64,000 nucleotides of DNA from Myxacorys almedinensis A (GCF_010091945.1 NZ_WVIE01000007.1:149487-213486); one strand, 5' to 3'; positions 16,747 through 26,450 are shown, counted from the stretch's first letter. Notes: generated by a model not told the origin, from the sequence alone. Numbers and translations: made by a program.

Positions 16747-17643
16747 CTAGGTCATGCTATCTAGCATTCCCATCTCTGCTTCGGTAAACCTGACGTTTGC
16801 AGCCGTCACCGAGTCCTCAATACTTTCAGGTTTACTTGCTCCAGGAATTGGAATGATGCAAGAAGATCTTGAGAGCATCCAGGCAAGCACGAGGCTATAC
16901 ACCGAAACGCTTTTCTCACGGGCAAGATCCGCGATCGCGTCTATACCACTCAACTGCTGCACCCGTCTACTTCCGCCCAACGGACTCCACGGCAAAAAAC
17001 TCAGCCCTTCACTTTCGCAATAGTTCAGCACGCCATCCACCTCCGGATCACGATGCCACGGATTGTACTGATTTTGCACCGACACAACATTGACCACCGA
17101 TCGCGCTTGCTTGATCTGATCGACCGAGAAATTAGACACGCCAACAAAGCGAATCAGTCCTTCTGTCACTGCTTCTGTCACCGGCTGGAGAGACTCTGCG
17201 ATCGTATAGTTTGGGTCGGGCGAATGATATTGCCACAGATCGATCGGCTTTTTGCCGCCCAGTGCGTCAAAGCTTTCTCGAATCGTTTGACGCAAATGAT
17301 CAGGGCTGCCGTTGCGCGTCCAGCTTCCATTCGGGCGCATCAACCCGCCTTTTGTGGCAACCACGATGCGGCTGATGTCTCCTGAATATTGCTGAAGCGC
17401 TTTGTGCACCAAACGTTCGCCGTGATGTTTGTCGGATTCATCCATGCAGTATGAATCAGCCGTATCGATCAGCGTAACCCCTAAATCTAGTGCTTTGTGA
17501 ATCGTTGCGATCGCTTGGTCTTCGGGAGGTCTTCCATCAATCGACATCGGCATCTCACCCAGCCCGATCGCAAAAACCATCGTTCCGGTTCTGCCAAGTT
17601 CTCGTAGGTTTGGTGTTTGAGTTGTTTGTTCTTGGGTTTGCAT
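16747..17643 (-). CDS. Aldo/keto reductase
   Basis: 298 aa NADPH-dependent oxidoreductase of the AKR TIM-barrel family. Visible motifs are LGVTLIDTADSYCMDES with the catalytic Asp and Tyr, VVATKGG with the catalytic Lys, DLWQYHSPD with the active-site His, IRFVGVSNF, VQNQYNP and the C-terminal cofactor-binding IPIPGASKPESIEDS. It is probably a cytoplasmic aldehyde or ketone reductase with broad specificity. It starts at ATG 17643. The true substrate is not indicated by context. Confidence 0.93.
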   Translation of the reverse strand: MQTQEQTTQTPNLRELGRTGTMVFAIGLGEMPMSIDGRPPEDQAIATIHKALDLGVTLIDTADSYCMDESDKHHGERLVHKALQQYSGDISRIVVATKGGLMRPNGSWTRNGSPDHLRQTIRESFDALGGKKPIDLWQYHSPDPNYTIAESLQPVTEAVTEGLIRFVGVSNFSVDQIKQARSVVNVVSVQNQYNPWHRDPEVDGVLNYCESEGLSFLPWSPLGGSRRVQQLSGIDAIADLAREKSVSVYSLVLAWMLSRSSCIIPIPGASKPESIEDSVTAANVRFTEAEMGMLDSMT

Positions 17644-18267
17644 AACATAGCCTCTCTGGTCAGGGTTTCAGTAAAAGAGAATTGCGATGAGCACAACGTG
17701 TAGGGCAAAGAAACCATCCCCTCGTCTCGACTTGCATCCACGCTAAAGTTAGAATTACTGCTTGGTTACCGCGCTTTTTAGAAGGGCAAAATCTGCCATC
17801 TGTAAGGCTAATGCAAGCAGAGAGAAGATTTTATCCACTTTGCAGGGTTTCTTGATCCTGTAGTAGAATTAGCACCTTGGATGGATTGATATCTTCGCAA
17901 TTGGTCAAGCAATAGCTGAGATTAAATCAGAAAACTCTCATCATTAAACAGAGCGCCTAAACTGCCCTCACCCGTAGGAAGAGAACCCGGCATCAGGGCA
18001 GCCTAAATATTTTGCATTATCGGTTCCCATCCGTTGCCACTCCACGTTTGCAAGAAGTCTATGCTGCGGTAAGCCTGGCAAAATACTTCACATTCAGCAA
18101 TAAAAAACTCATAATAACTTAACGTATTAGATAGAATCAGGGGAAAGTGCATATCGGTTCTGCCCCACTCTGTCTGCCCCACTTTGAAGCATCGCTAGAA
18201 ACGCAACTCATTCCTATCTACTCAATACTTCAGTTACGCCTCGGTTCTCTCCCCTACCACGTTGCCC
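17644..18267. other. Intergenic region upstream of devB
   Basis: 624 bp without a supported gene. It contains an inverted repeat CTGCCCT (17962-17968)/AGGGCAG (17995-18001) with a 26-nt loop and a 14-bp tandem duplication at 18159-18186. No NtcA site (GTA-N8-TAC) was found here, although devBCA is NtcA-controlled in heterocyst formers. Confidence 0.55.
18159..18186. repeat. 14-bp tandem duplication upstream of devB
   Basis: TCTGCCCCACTCTG (18159-18172) is followed directly by TCTGCCCCACTTTG (18173-18186), differing at one position. Confidence 0.88.
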
Positions 18268-19452
18268 ATGAGTGCCAAACCGTTTATCAAACCTACTAGC
18301 GTTCGGCTGATCTTGATTGGATCGGCAATTTCTTTAGCTCTTGCTGGCTTCGGCATTTTCTCTTACACAATCTTTCGTCCTGTATCCCAAGAAGCCTCAT
18401 CTTCCCCTAGTCCTGCTGTTCCTGCCACTCCGAATGCCATCAGCGCCCTAGGACGGCTAGAACCCGCAGGGGGCGTTTTCAAGATTGCCTCTCCTTCTGC
18501 CACGCTCGGTGGTGGTGTAGGAGGCTCGCGAGTGACGCGGCTGCTGATCAAAGAAGGGGCGCGAGTCAAAGCTGATCAGCCACTCGCCGTGATTGACAAC
18601 TATGATTCTTTACTGGCATCTGCCATGCAAGCAGAAGCTCAAGTCAAAGAAGCCCAAGCGCAGCTTGCCCAAGTGGAAGCTGGGGCAAAGCAAGGTGATA
18701 TCAATGCCCAACGGGCAAGCGTGCTGCGGGCAAATGCCGAATTACCCAAGGCAGAAGCCGATTTTCAGAGAGCCGATGCCGAATACAGAAAGGCACAATG
18801 GGAAGCCGAGCGCTATGGGCAACTGTTTCAATCGGGTGCTATTTCGGAGTCAGAGTTGCGCGATCGCACCCTGAATCTAGAAACCAAAGAGAAACAGCGC
18901 CAGCAAGTACGGCAAGCCGTAGAGCAGGCAAAGCTGGAGCTAGAAGGAGCAAGGCAAACGCTGAACAGCGTTTCAGAAGTTCGCCCAACGGATGTGCAGC
19001 AAGCCCAAGCTAGAGTTCAAGTGGCAGTGGCAAACTTTCAAAAAGCGAGAGCAGACTTAAATAATGCGATCGTTCGCGCTCCGGTAGAAGGCCAGGTGCT
19101 AAAAATTTATGCCGACCCAGGAGAAGTGATTGGCAACGACGGCATTCTAGATCTAGGTAAAACCAGCCAAATGTATGCTGTGGCAGAGGTTGATGAAACG
19201 TACATCGGTCAGGTGAAAGCTGGACAACGCGCTATCATCACGAGTTATGCCTTTCCAGGTGAGATTGGGGGAACCGTCGAACGGGTAGGGCTACAAGTGA
19301 GCAAAAATGCGGTTCTCAGCACCGATCCGGTCGAGAAGACAGACACTCGTGTTGTGGAAGTTAAAATCCGGTTAGATGACAGCACCACCACGGCTGGGCT
19401 GAGCAATTTACAGGTCAAAGTTGCAATTAATACCGCAGGAGCTACACCCTAA
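18268..19452 (+). CDS. devB: DevB-type membrane fusion (HlyD-like) protein of ABC exporter
   Basis: 394 aa from ATG 18268 (a TTG two codons upstream is also open). An N-terminal membrane anchor (about 12-35) is followed by a Ser/Pro spacer, the DevB signature ISALGRLEPAGGVFKI, a lipoyl-like half-motif, and a long alanine/glutamine-rich coiled-coil hairpin (about 110-265). The returning barrel includes NAIVRAPVEGQVLKIY and MYAVAEVDETYIG. DevB links the inner-membrane DevCA transporter to an outer-membrane TolC-like channel. In heterocyst formers the complex exports envelope glycolipids; related sets exist in other cyanobacteria, so the substrate here is open. It is the first gene of devBCA. 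Confidence 0.92.
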   Translation: MSAKPFIKPTSVRLILIGSAISLALAGFGIFSYTIFRPVSQEASSSPSPAVPATPNAISALGRLEPAGGVFKIASPSATLGGGVGGSRVTRLLIKEGARVKADQPLAVIDNYDSLLASAMQAEAQVKEAQAQLAQVEAGAKQGDINAQRASVLRANAELPKAEADFQRADAEYRKAQWEAERYGQLFQSGAISESELRDRTLNLETKEKQRQQVRQAVEQAKLELEGARQTLNSVSEVRPTDVQQAQARVQVAVANFQKARADLNNAIVRAPVEGQVLKIYADPGEVIGNDGILDLGKTSQMYAVAEVDETYIGQVKAGQRAIITSYAFPGEIGGTVERVGLQVSKNAVLSTDPVEKTDTRVVEVKIRLDDSTTTAGLSNLQVKVAINTAGATP

Positions 19453-19576
19453 CCGCCCCCTCAATGCCCAGTCGCATCTCCAATTTTCCACCGAACGCCT
19501 ATCCCAGAGGCATACGATCGCAAAATGCTGCCGTAGGCGTCCACGCCATTTCCACACTGTTCATGGCTTCCTCTCC

Positions 19577-20815
19577 ATGTTTGCTATTCCCCTTGCCTGG
19601 TTACAACTAAAACGCGAGAAGATCCGGTTGCTAGTTGCCTTAGCTGGCATTGGATTCGCTGTGATCTTGATGTTTTTGCAGCTTGGCTTTCAAGATGCAC
19701 TGTTCGATAGCGCCATTACCTTTCATCGCAACATTGAAGGGGATATTTTTCTGGTTAGCCCCCAATCGACTTCTCTGATTGCCATGAAAAGCTTTCCAGA
19801 ACGGCGGCTGTATCAATCTCTGGGGTTTTCTGGCGTCAAATCGATTAGCCCGATTTACATTGGTTTTGGGATTTGGAAAAATCCGTTTTGGGAAGGACCA
19901 CCCATGCCCCAAACTCGCAGTATTTTGGTGATTGGGACGGTTCCGGGAGACAACATTTTTTCACTGCCCGGATTTCGGGAACGGCAAGCTCAGCTTCGTT
20001 TGTCGGATGTTGTGTTGTTTGATAGCGCCTCTCGTGCCGAGTTTGGTCCTATTCCAGCAAAATTTGAGGCCCTCCAACCGGGCGATATGCCGATCGCTAC
20101 TGAGGTTGAAAATCGCCGAGTTGAAGTCGGTGGAATTTTCCAGATGGGCGCATCGTTTGGAGCGGACGGCAACCTCATCACCAGCGATCTCAACTTTCGT
20201 CGCATTTTTTCATCTCGTGAGAAAAACTTGATCGATATTGGCGTGATTCAGCTTGAGCCAGGTACAGATTTGCAAGCTACGCTAGAGCGCTTTAAACAAA
20301 ACCTGCCCGGAGAATTCAGGGTCGATCCCCAAAAAACGCCCGAACAAGCGAAAGAAGATTTTGTTGTTGGCGATGTGCGTGTGTTGTCGAAAGCGGCATT
20401 TGTGGCAGTTGAGCAAAATTACTGGAAAGAAAGCACTGCGATCGGGTTTATTTTTACCTTGGGAGCCGCGATCGGGTTCGTAGTTGGAACGGTGATTGTC
20501 TATCAAATTCTGTACACTGATGTTGCAGATCACCTAGCAGAATATGCCACCTTGAAAGCGATGGGATACCGCAATCGCTATCTTTTGTCTGTTGTGTTTC
20601 AAGAAGCGATCATTCTATCGATCATGGGATTTATTCCCGGTTATGTTCTTTGTATCGGGCTTTACAGCCTCACTCGCAATGCTACAGCATTGCCGATTGA
20701 CATGACCCTAGCTCGTAGCATTGTCGTTTTGTGTTTAACGGTGTTGATGTGTAGTATTTCGGGTGCGATCGCAGTCCGCAAAGTTCAACAAGCCGATCCC
20801 GCAGATATTTTCTAG
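19577..20815 (+). CDS. devC: DevC-type ABC exporter permease
   Basis: 412 aa from ATG 19577 (MFAIPLAWLQLKREKIRLLV), the start that matches DevC proteins; the open frame upstream to 19421 overlaps devB and is not family-like. One N-terminal membrane segment (about 17-38), a large periplasmic domain and three C-terminal segments give the MacB/FtsX-type topology. Family text includes FQDALFDSAI, GDIFLVSPQSTSL and AEYATLKAMGYRN, the latter at the cytoplasmic coupling site. Acts with DevA and DevB. devB ends 124 bp upstream and devA starts 6 bp after its stop. Confidence 0.93.
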   Translation: MFAIPLAWLQLKREKIRLLVALAGIGFAVILMFLQLGFQDALFDSAITFHRNIEGDIFLVSPQSTSLIAMKSFPERRLYQSLGFSGVKSISPIYIGFGIWKNPFWEGPPMPQTRSILVIGTVPGDNIFSLPGFRERQAQLRLSDVVLFDSASRAEFGPIPAKFEALQPGDMPIATEVENRRVEVGGIFQMGASFGADGNLITSDLNFRRIFSSREKNLIDIGVIQLEPGTDLQATLERFKQNLPGEFRVDPQKTPEQAKEDFVVGDVRVLSKAAFVAVEQNYWKESTAIGFIFTLGAAIGFVVGTVIVYQILYTDVADHLAEYATLKAMGYRNRYLLSVVFQEAIILSIMGFIPGYVLCIGLYSLTRNATALPIDMTLARSIVVLCLTVLMCSISGAIAVRKVQQADPADIF

Positions 20816-20821
20816 GTTGCT

Positions 20822-21526
20822 ATGCTTATGTCACCCATTCCAATTGTTGAGATTCAAAACGTCAATCACTCGTTTGGCTCTGGGCGTTTACGCAAGCAGA
20901 TTTTATTTGACATCAGCACCACGATTCAACCCGGCGAAGTGGTGATCATGACGGGTCCATCAGGGTCGGGTAAAACAACATTGCTCACGTTGATCGGCGC
21001 GCTGCGCGCTACGCAAGACGGTAGCCTAAAGGTGCTCGCCCAAGAGCTTCGAGGCGCATCAGAGAGCAAACTGGTTGAACTGCGCCGCAACATTGGCTAC
21101 ATTTTTCAGGCTCACAACTTACTCAATTCGCTGCGGGCGTGGCAAAACGTGCAAATGTCGCTCGAATTGCACTCCGACGTTTCTAAACAGCAATCTCGTG
21201 CCATGGCAGAAGAGATGCTGGCGTCAGTTGGGCTGGCGGAATGGGTGAACCAATATCCCAACGAACTGTCGGGCGGGCAAAAACAGAGGGTTGCGATCGC
21301 CCGTGCCCTGGTGTCTAAACCGAAGCTCGTGTTAGCCGATGAACCCACCGCCGCTCTTGACAAAAAATCGGGTCGGGATGTGGTTGAAATCATGCAGCGC
21401 CTCGCCAAACAGCAAGGCTCCGCGATCGTGCTCGTCACCCATGACAACCGGATCTTAGATGTTGCCGATCGCATTTTGCACATGGAAGACGGCTATTTGT
21501 CTTCGCTAGATGTGGCAGCCCTCTAA
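20822..21526 (+). CDS. devA: DevA-type ABC exporter ATPase
   Basis: 234 aa ATPase of the LolD/MacB-like class. Motifs are Walker A GPSGSGKTT, Q-loop region IGYIFQAHNLL, signature LSGGQKQRVAIARAL, Walker B LVLADEPTAALD and H-loop LVTHDNR. It starts at ATG 20822 (MLMSPIPIVEI), 6 bp after devC, and completes the devBCA exporter. The family powers lipid or glycolipid export across the cell envelope through DevB and an outer-membrane partner that is not in the window. Confidence 0.94.
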   Translation: MLMSPIPIVEIQNVNHSFGSGRLRKQILFDISTTIQPGEVVIMTGPSGSGKTTLLTLIGALRATQDGSLKVLAQELRGASESKLVELRRNIGYIFQAHNLLNSLRAWQNVQMSLELHSDVSKQQSRAMAEEMLASVGLAEWVNQYPNELSGGQKQRVAIARALVSKPKLVLADEPTAALDKKSGRDVVEIMQRLAKQQGSAIVLVTHDNRILDVADRILHMEDGYLSSLDVAAL

Positions 21527-21636
21527 TCCTCGCTTGCCCCAACCATTCCTCCATCAACTACTGTAAAATTAGCTGAAAAATTAAAATTGGTTGATTTAGA
21601 TTAACGCCCCTCTCTCAACCGTCTCAACGTTGTCTG

Positions 21637-22911
21637 ATGGATTGCTATCTCGGTGTCGATTTTGGAACCTCTGGCGCACGGGCGATCGCATTAGATCCTA
21701 ATCAAGCGATCCAAGCACAGGTGAGCCTCTCGTTTGATGGCATTGCCCCTGCTGGCAATCTTGCAGAATGCTGGAAAACCACCCTGTTCGAGCTAATGGC
21801 GCGGCTGCCCGCACCCGTGCGATCGCACCTCCGAGGCATGGCGATTAACGGCACATCATCTACCGTTCTCTTGTGCGATCGCGGCGGGCAGCCCATCACC
21901 GAGCCGCTGCTCTACAACGACGATCGCGGCAAACAGGTTTTAGCTCACGTGGCTGAAATCGCGCCGCCCGGTCACACGGTGCTGAGTGCTACGTCTAGTC
22001 TGGCAAAATTTCTGTGGTGGCGTCAGCATCTTCACCAGTTCGGCGATGCTCACTATTTTCTGCACCAAGCAGACTGGTTAGCCGCCCTGCTCCACGGGCA
22101 GTTTGGCATCAGCGATTACCACAATAGCTTGAAATTGGGATATGACATCGGATCGTTACGCTATCCCGATTGGTTGGATCTGCCCCTGCTGCCCACCGTG
22201 GTCAACCCTGGAACTGCGATCGCACCTATCCTTCCCCACCTTGCCGATCAATTTCATATCCCTCACGATTGCGTCATCCACGCTGGAACCACTGATAGCA
22301 TTGCCGCTTTTCTGGCTAGTCAAGCCACCACGCCCGGAGATGCGGTGACTTCCCTTGGCTCGACGCTGGTTCTCAAACTGCTGAGTCGCGTCCGCATTGA
22401 CCATCCCCACTACGGAATTTACAGCCACCGATTAGGAGATTTCTGGCTCGTGGGGGGCGCATCCAACACAGGCGGAGCCGTGCTAAACCATTTTTTCTCA
22501 ACGCAAGAATTATTGGATCTCAGTGCTAGAATCTCCCCTGAAACCGAGAGTCCGCTAGAGTACTATCCGTTGTTAAACCCCGGAGAGCGGTTTCCTATCA
22601 ACGACCCGGCTCTACCGCCCAAGCTAGAACCGCGCCCTCGCGATCGTGTCAAGTTTTTACACGGTTTGTTACAAAGCATCGCCCGGATTGAGATGCACGG
22701 CTACCACCTGCTAGAATCTCTAGGTGCAACCCCCCTAACGCAGATTTTGACGGCTGGAGGGGGAGCGCAAAACCCAACCTGGACAGCCATTCGCGCCCAT
22801 CAATGTTGTGTTCCCGTTCACAGTGCCCGTCAGACAGAAGCCGCGTTTGGAACTGCTCTACTCACCCTGCCTTCAAGCCATCGTGCCCACAATGAAGGGA
22901 TGATAAGGTAA
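21637..22911 (+). CDS. FGGY-family carbohydrate kinase, probable D-ribulose kinase (SePSK/AtXK-1 type)
   Basis: 424 aa, shorter than classical xylulose kinases (about 490), matching the cyanobacterial/plant SePSK-AtXK-1 group that phosphorylates D-ribulose. The N-terminal phosphate-binding motif DFGTSGAR puts Asp8 and Thr11 at the positions described for SePSK, and the catalytic Asp of the C-terminal half is in HAGTTDSIAA (D220). ADENOSINE-motif text GGGAQNPTW is near the C-terminus. Predicted cytoplasmic, ATP-dependent. It is 68 bp upstream of an orphan gene and PuuE on the same strand; co-transcription is possible. Confidence 0.87.
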   Translation: MDCYLGVDFGTSGARAIALDPNQAIQAQVSLSFDGIAPAGNLAECWKTTLFELMARLPAPVRSHLRGMAINGTSSTVLLCDRGGQPITEPLLYNDDRGKQVLAHVAEIAPPGHTVLSATSSLAKFLWWRQHLHQFGDAHYFLHQADWLAALLHGQFGISDYHNSLKLGYDIGSLRYPDWLDLPLLPTVVNPGTAIAPILPHLADQFHIPHDCVIHAGTTDSIAAFLASQATTPGDAVTSLGSTLVLKLLSRVRIDHPHYGIYSHRLGDFWLVGGASNTGGAVLNHFFSTQELLDLSARISPETESPLEYYPLLNPGERFPINDPALPPKLEPRPRDRVKFLHGLLQSIARIEMHGYHLLESLGATPLTQILTAGGGAQNPTWTAIRAHQCCVPVHSARQTEAAFGTALLTLPSSHRAHNEGMIR

Positions 22912-22979
22912 CGAGAGATCAGCGTCTCGGAGGGAATACTGAGAGAAGCTGAGGAGAAACCACTCTACCGACGACAGCC

Positions 22980-23411
22980 ATGTGGCGAAAGCTGAAAAAT
23001 TTCTTTCTCAGTTTGAGAACCTATTCCGATATGAGTCCTGATGTGGGCTTGAGGCGGCGTATCAATCAAACCCTGCGATCGCGCTCCTCGCGAAGTTTTG
23101 AGGAGTGGTATCACTCATTTTGGAAGCGGCTAGACGTGTCAAAAGACGTTGCCGCTTTTGTGTATGACCAAATGGAAGAGTATTCTGGATTACAATTTTC
23201 TCGCGTTTTGCCGAGTGATCGGCTTTCCACCGATCTTCATTTATCGATGGTCTGCTGGTTTGATTGGGAATGCACCCTATGCGATGATTTCTGCGATCGC
23301 TTTAGTGTAGACATTCACGGTTGCTTCGATCCTTACGCGCTCTCTACCATTAAAGATTTAGTGGTCTTTTTAAATCAACAAGTGATTCCAGTTAATTATT
23401 CTCAGCCATAG
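22980..23411 (+). CDS. Conserved hypothetical protein, possible acyl-carrier-like fold
   Basis: 143 aa, soluble, acidic in its second half, with a basic N-terminal tail. The middle reads EEWYHSFWKRLDVSKDVAAF then LPSDRLSTDLHLSMVCWFDWE, CDDFCDRFSVDI. The spacing of the D-L-x-L and helix segments resembles DUF1493/ACP-like small helical proteins, but the usual DSL phosphopantetheine site is not present. I do not recognise a function. It starts at ATG 22980, and its stop lies 14 bp before puuE, so it is likely in the same transcript. Confidence 0.72.
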   Translation: MWRKLKNFFLSLRTYSDMSPDVGLRRRINQTLRSRSSRSFEEWYHSFWKRLDVSKDVAAFVYDQMEEYSGLQFSRVLPSDRLSTDLHLSMVCWFDWECTLCDDFCDRFSVDIHGCFDPYALSTIKDLVVFLNQQVIPVNYSQP

Positions 23412-23425
23412 GTTATGGTGCTGCA

Positions 23426-24325
23426 ATGACCTATCCCAGAGATCTAATCGGGTACGGACGGCATGCGTTTGATCCCCAATGGGAAAATAACGCTCGGATT
23501 GCAGTGCAGTTTGTTGTGAATTATGAAGAAGGCGGCGAAAATTGTATTCTTCACGGCGATCAGGCGTCCGAAGCGTTTCTGTCGGAAATCGTGGGGGCAC
23601 AACCTTTTCCAGGCTTGCGCCACATGAGCATCGAATCGTGCTACGAATATGGTAGCCGCGCCGGATTTTGGCGACTGCACCGCATGTTGAGCGATCGCGG
23701 CATTCCGGTAACGGTTTATGGGATCGCCATGGCGCTAGAACGGAACCCCGAAGCGGTTGCTGCCATGCTGGAATCGGATTGGGAAATTGCCAGCCACGGC
23801 TATCGCTGGATTGACTACAAATATTTTTCGCCAGAGGCAGAACGAGACCATTTGCTCAGGGCGATCGAAATTCACACTCGCGTTACGGGTCACCGTCCGT
23901 TGGGCTGGTATACCGGACGCGATAGCGCCCATACTCGTAGGCTCGTCGTTGAAGAAGGCGGGTTTCTCTACGATTCAGATAGCTATGCCGACGACCTGCC
24001 TTACTGGAATTACAGCCATGGCAAGCCGCATTTGGTGATTCCCTACACGTTAGACAACAACGACATGCGGTTTGCCACTAGTCAAGGTTTCAATTCGGGT
24101 GATCAGTTTTTTGCGTATCTGCGAGATGCGTTTGATGTGCTGTATGCCGAGGGTGAAACGGCTCCCAAAATGATGAGCGTAGGGCTGCATTGCCGACTTG
24201 CCGGAAGACCAGGACGAGCGGCAGCCTTGGGGCGGTTTTTAGACTATGTGCAGCAGCACGATCAGGTGTGGCTATGTCGCAGAATTGATATTGCCCACCA
24301 TTGGCACAAAACCTTTGCGGGTTGA
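23426..24325 (+). CDS. puuE: PuuE-type allantoinase / polysaccharide-deacetylase-fold amidohydrolase
   Basis: 299 aa, close to the 308 aa of Pseudomonas PuuE, the cofactor-independent allantoinase that opens allantoin in purine catabolism. The N-terminal RDLIGYGRHAFDPQWENNAR (start of the family signature) is followed by VNYEEGGENCILHGD, FWRLHRMLSDRGIPVTVY, EIASHGYRWIDYK, GWYTGRDSAHTRRL and MSVGLHCRLAGRPGRA. No signal peptide is present, consistent with a cytoplasmic role. Starts at ATG 23426. No other purine-degradation gene lies in the window. Confidence 0.9.
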   Translation: MTYPRDLIGYGRHAFDPQWENNARIAVQFVVNYEEGGENCILHGDQASEAFLSEIVGAQPFPGLRHMSIESCYEYGSRAGFWRLHRMLSDRGIPVTVYGIAMALERNPEAVAAMLESDWEIASHGYRWIDYKYFSPEAERDHLLRAIEIHTRVTGHRPLGWYTGRDSAHTRRLVVEEGGFLYDSDSYADDLPYWNYSHGKPHLVIPYTLDNNDMRFATSQGFNSGDQFFAYLRDAFDVLYAEGETAPKMMSVGLHCRLAGRPGRAAALGRFLDYVQQHDQVWLCRRIDIAHHWHKTFAG

Positions 24326-24900
24326 TAGGTGTCAAGCGCAATGACCTTTTCGGTTGAGATGGGGAAAGATTTGGTAGGTGCGTCAACCTTAAAACTGCGA
24401 TCGAAGGATACGATTTGGCGAGCTTCGACCCAACCGTGTGCCAATCCCTTGATTTATTCCCATTGACACCCTATGGGTTGACAAAATTCATACATTATCG
24501 CTATTGGTCATGATAGCTAAATGGTTTAACTTCCATTAGCAAATTTTAATCTAGAGCGCTGTAGTTTCATTTACAAATTCATCGTGATTGCAATCTTCGT
24601 TATCTTAGCGATCGCGACCAACAGCATCACAGTTTGGCTAAAGATTGCCATCGCATAGAGAATTTCAGCGCTACCAGAAATGTTTGCACAAAGGACATTA
24701 GGGCTATCTGAAGAAATAGTTTGATTGCAGAATTTGCCCAAATTTGGGAACCTTAAAAGAAGATTTTTCTCAGCTTACTTTGCGTCCTCAGCGATTCCTA
24801 TTTCTGACGTTTCGCCCTTGCTTTTTTCTAAATTTACGTTTGAACCTGATTCCTTAAACACAGTGGGCGAATTGTAGAAGAAGTGCCAAAATGATCGAAT
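24326..24900. other. Intergenic region between puuE and DUF760 gene
   Basis: 575 bp. A 41-codon frame from 24340 exists, but it has no RBS or recognisable family. A TTGACA box is present at 24479-24484, but no convincing -10 follows at the right spacing. No RNA gene or terminator was recognised. Confidence 0.5.
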
Positions 24901-25245
24901 ATGTTTCTAAGCAACCCAATGGTATTTAATTCTGACAGCGCTAATTTTCTCCATAACATCGATTCGGCAGATGCAAATGCACTGTTGCGCTATCTTCAGC
25001 ATCAGCCCCCAGAAGTGTTAGAGCGGGTAGCTCGCTCGGTTAGCCCTCAAGTTAAGCAAGTTATCTCTCACAACGTTCAAGGGTTAGTGGGGGTTTTACC
25101 TGCCGAGGGGTTTAACGTTAAAGTCACGACCGATCGGGACAATCTTGCAGGGTTGCTTGCTTCTGCCATGCTCACGGGCTACTTTTTGCGCCAAATGGAG
25201 CAACGCATGGAGCTAGATGGCTCTGTCAGCGACGACCCGTTTTAA
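24901..25245 (+). CDS. DUF760 family protein
   Basis: 114 aa from ATG 24901, or 108 aa from ATG 24919. The family pattern is clear: ANALLRYLQHQPPEVLERVA, VSPQVKQVISHNVQGLVG and LAGLLASAMLTGYFLRQMEQR. DUF760 proteins are found in cyanobacteria and in plant chloroplasts. In Arabidopsis two-domain DUF760 proteins are chloroplast-localised (one set has been linked to RNA polymerase sigma/plastid gene regulation), but the function in cyanobacteria is not known. It is soluble and small, and converges with the HtrA protease gene. Confidence 0.88.
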   Translation: MFLSNPMVFNSDSANFLHNIDSADANALLRYLQHQPPEVLERVARSVSPQVKQVISHNVQGLVGVLPAEGFNVKVTTDRDNLAGLLASAMLTGYFLRQMEQRMELDGSVSDDPF

Positions 25246-25271
25246 TAATCTGCGTTCAAACCCGGTACCGA

Positions 25272-26450
25272 TTATTGAGCGGGATAGGCTCCCGGACGAA
25301 CTCGAACGGTTTGAATTTGAGTATCTCGTTTGATTTCAATCTCCAGCGCAGTTCCAATATTGCTAGCTTCTACACGAGCCTGAACATCAGATGCAGTCTG
25401 AACAGGCGTCCCATCAATTTTTTGAATAATGTCCCCTTGGCGTAAGCCGCCTTGGGCTGCCGGAGAGTTTTCAGCTACTCTTGCCACCAGAACACCGCGA
25501 TCTTGAGTCACTGTTACGTTAGATTCCAAGTCTTGAGCTAGCTCTTTGCGGAGGCTCGGCGTCAGGTCTACCATTTGAATGCCTAGAAACGGGTGATCGA
25601 CGCGCCCTTGGCTGAAAAGTTGCTCGAACGATCGCTGCGCCGTCTCGATCGGGATGGCAAAACCCAACCCCTGAGCATCTGCCCGGATTGCCGTATTCAT
25701 GCCGATAACCTCGCCGCGATCGTTGAGCAAAGGGCCGCCCGAATTGCCTGGGTTGATGGCTGCATCGGTCTGAATAAAGCTGACTCGCTTATCGGGTACA
25801 CCCACCTGGCTACTAGAGCGATTTTTAGCGCTCACGATGCCGACTGTAACGGTGTTGTCTAACCCCAGGGGGTTGCCGATCGCGATCGCCCACTGCCCCG
25901 GATTCACCGTCGCTGATTTACCTAACACAACAGTTGGTAAGCGACTCGACTCAATTTTAATGGCGGCTACATCTGTGACAGGATCGAGTCCGAGAACTTT
26001 TCCAGTAAACGAGCGTCCGTCTTTCAGCGTCACTTCGACGGTATCGGCTCCTTCTACAACATGGGCGTTGGTGACGAGTCGTCCATCGGCGGTCAAGATA
26101 AAGCCGGAGCCGGTTCCCCGTTCTAGCCGATCGTCTGGAGCGGGAAGCTGATCGCCAAAAAATCGCTTGAACACCGGGTTTTGAAAGGCTTCTGGAGCCG
26201 CACTCGCTACTCGCCGTGTGGCATTAATTCGCACCACTGCCGGGCCAACCCGATCGACCGCATCCGAAATAAAGGTCGCGCCAGTTGTAGTATTTGCCGA
26301 TATTGACACTGGGCTTGAAGGCGCAAGTTGGAAGGTTAACGGTTGCTGAGCCAAGCGATCGCGCAGATAGGCATTGGCGATCATGCCTGCTCCACCACCC
26401 ATTGCTAAAAGAGAGACGCCGAGCGCTAACTGCTTAAAAGAGACCATCAT
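25272..26450 (-). CDS. HtrA/Deg-family periplasmic serine protease (HhoA type)
   Basis: 392 aa. An N-terminal hydrophobic segment (about 5-25) serves as signal or anchor. The trypsin-like domain has the triad His in VTNAHVVEG, Asp in PVTDVAAIK and Ser in NPGNSGGP. One PDZ domain (about 285-380) includes GVLVARVAENSPAAQGGL and GDIIQKIDG. A single PDZ is usual for cyanobacterial HhoA/HhoB/HtrA, which degrade misfolded periplasmic and thylakoid-lumen proteins during heat and light stress. Two adjacent ATGs (26450, 26447) can start it. Which of the three paralogues it is cannot be told by eye. Confidence 0.95.
   Translation of the reverse strand: MMVSFKQLALGVSLLAMGGGAGMIANAYLRDRLAQQPLTFQLAPSSPVSISANTTTGATFISDAVDRVGPAVVRINATRRVASAAPEAFQNPVFKRFFGDQLPAPDDRLERGTGSGFILTADGRLVTNAHVVEGADTVEVTLKDGRSFTGKVLGLDPVTDVAAIKIESSRLPTVVLGKSATVNPGQWAIAIGNPLGLDNTVTVGIVSAKNRSSSQVGVPDKRVSFIQTDAAINPGNSGGPLLNDRGEVIGMNTAIRADAQGLGFAIPIETAQRSFEQLFSQGRVDHPFLGIQMVDLTPSLRKELAQDLESNVTVTQDRGVLVARVAENSPAAQGGLRQGDIIQKIDGTPVQTASDVQARVEASNIGTALEIEIKRDTQIQTVRVRPGAYPAQ

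Noticed and set aside
17644..18267. NtcA site upstream of devBCA
   Set aside because: No GTA-N8-TAC with a suitable -10 was found.
24340..24465. 41-codon + strand frame after puuE
   Set aside because: No RBS, no recognisable motif, and low probability at this length; it could be a remnant, but nothing supports it.
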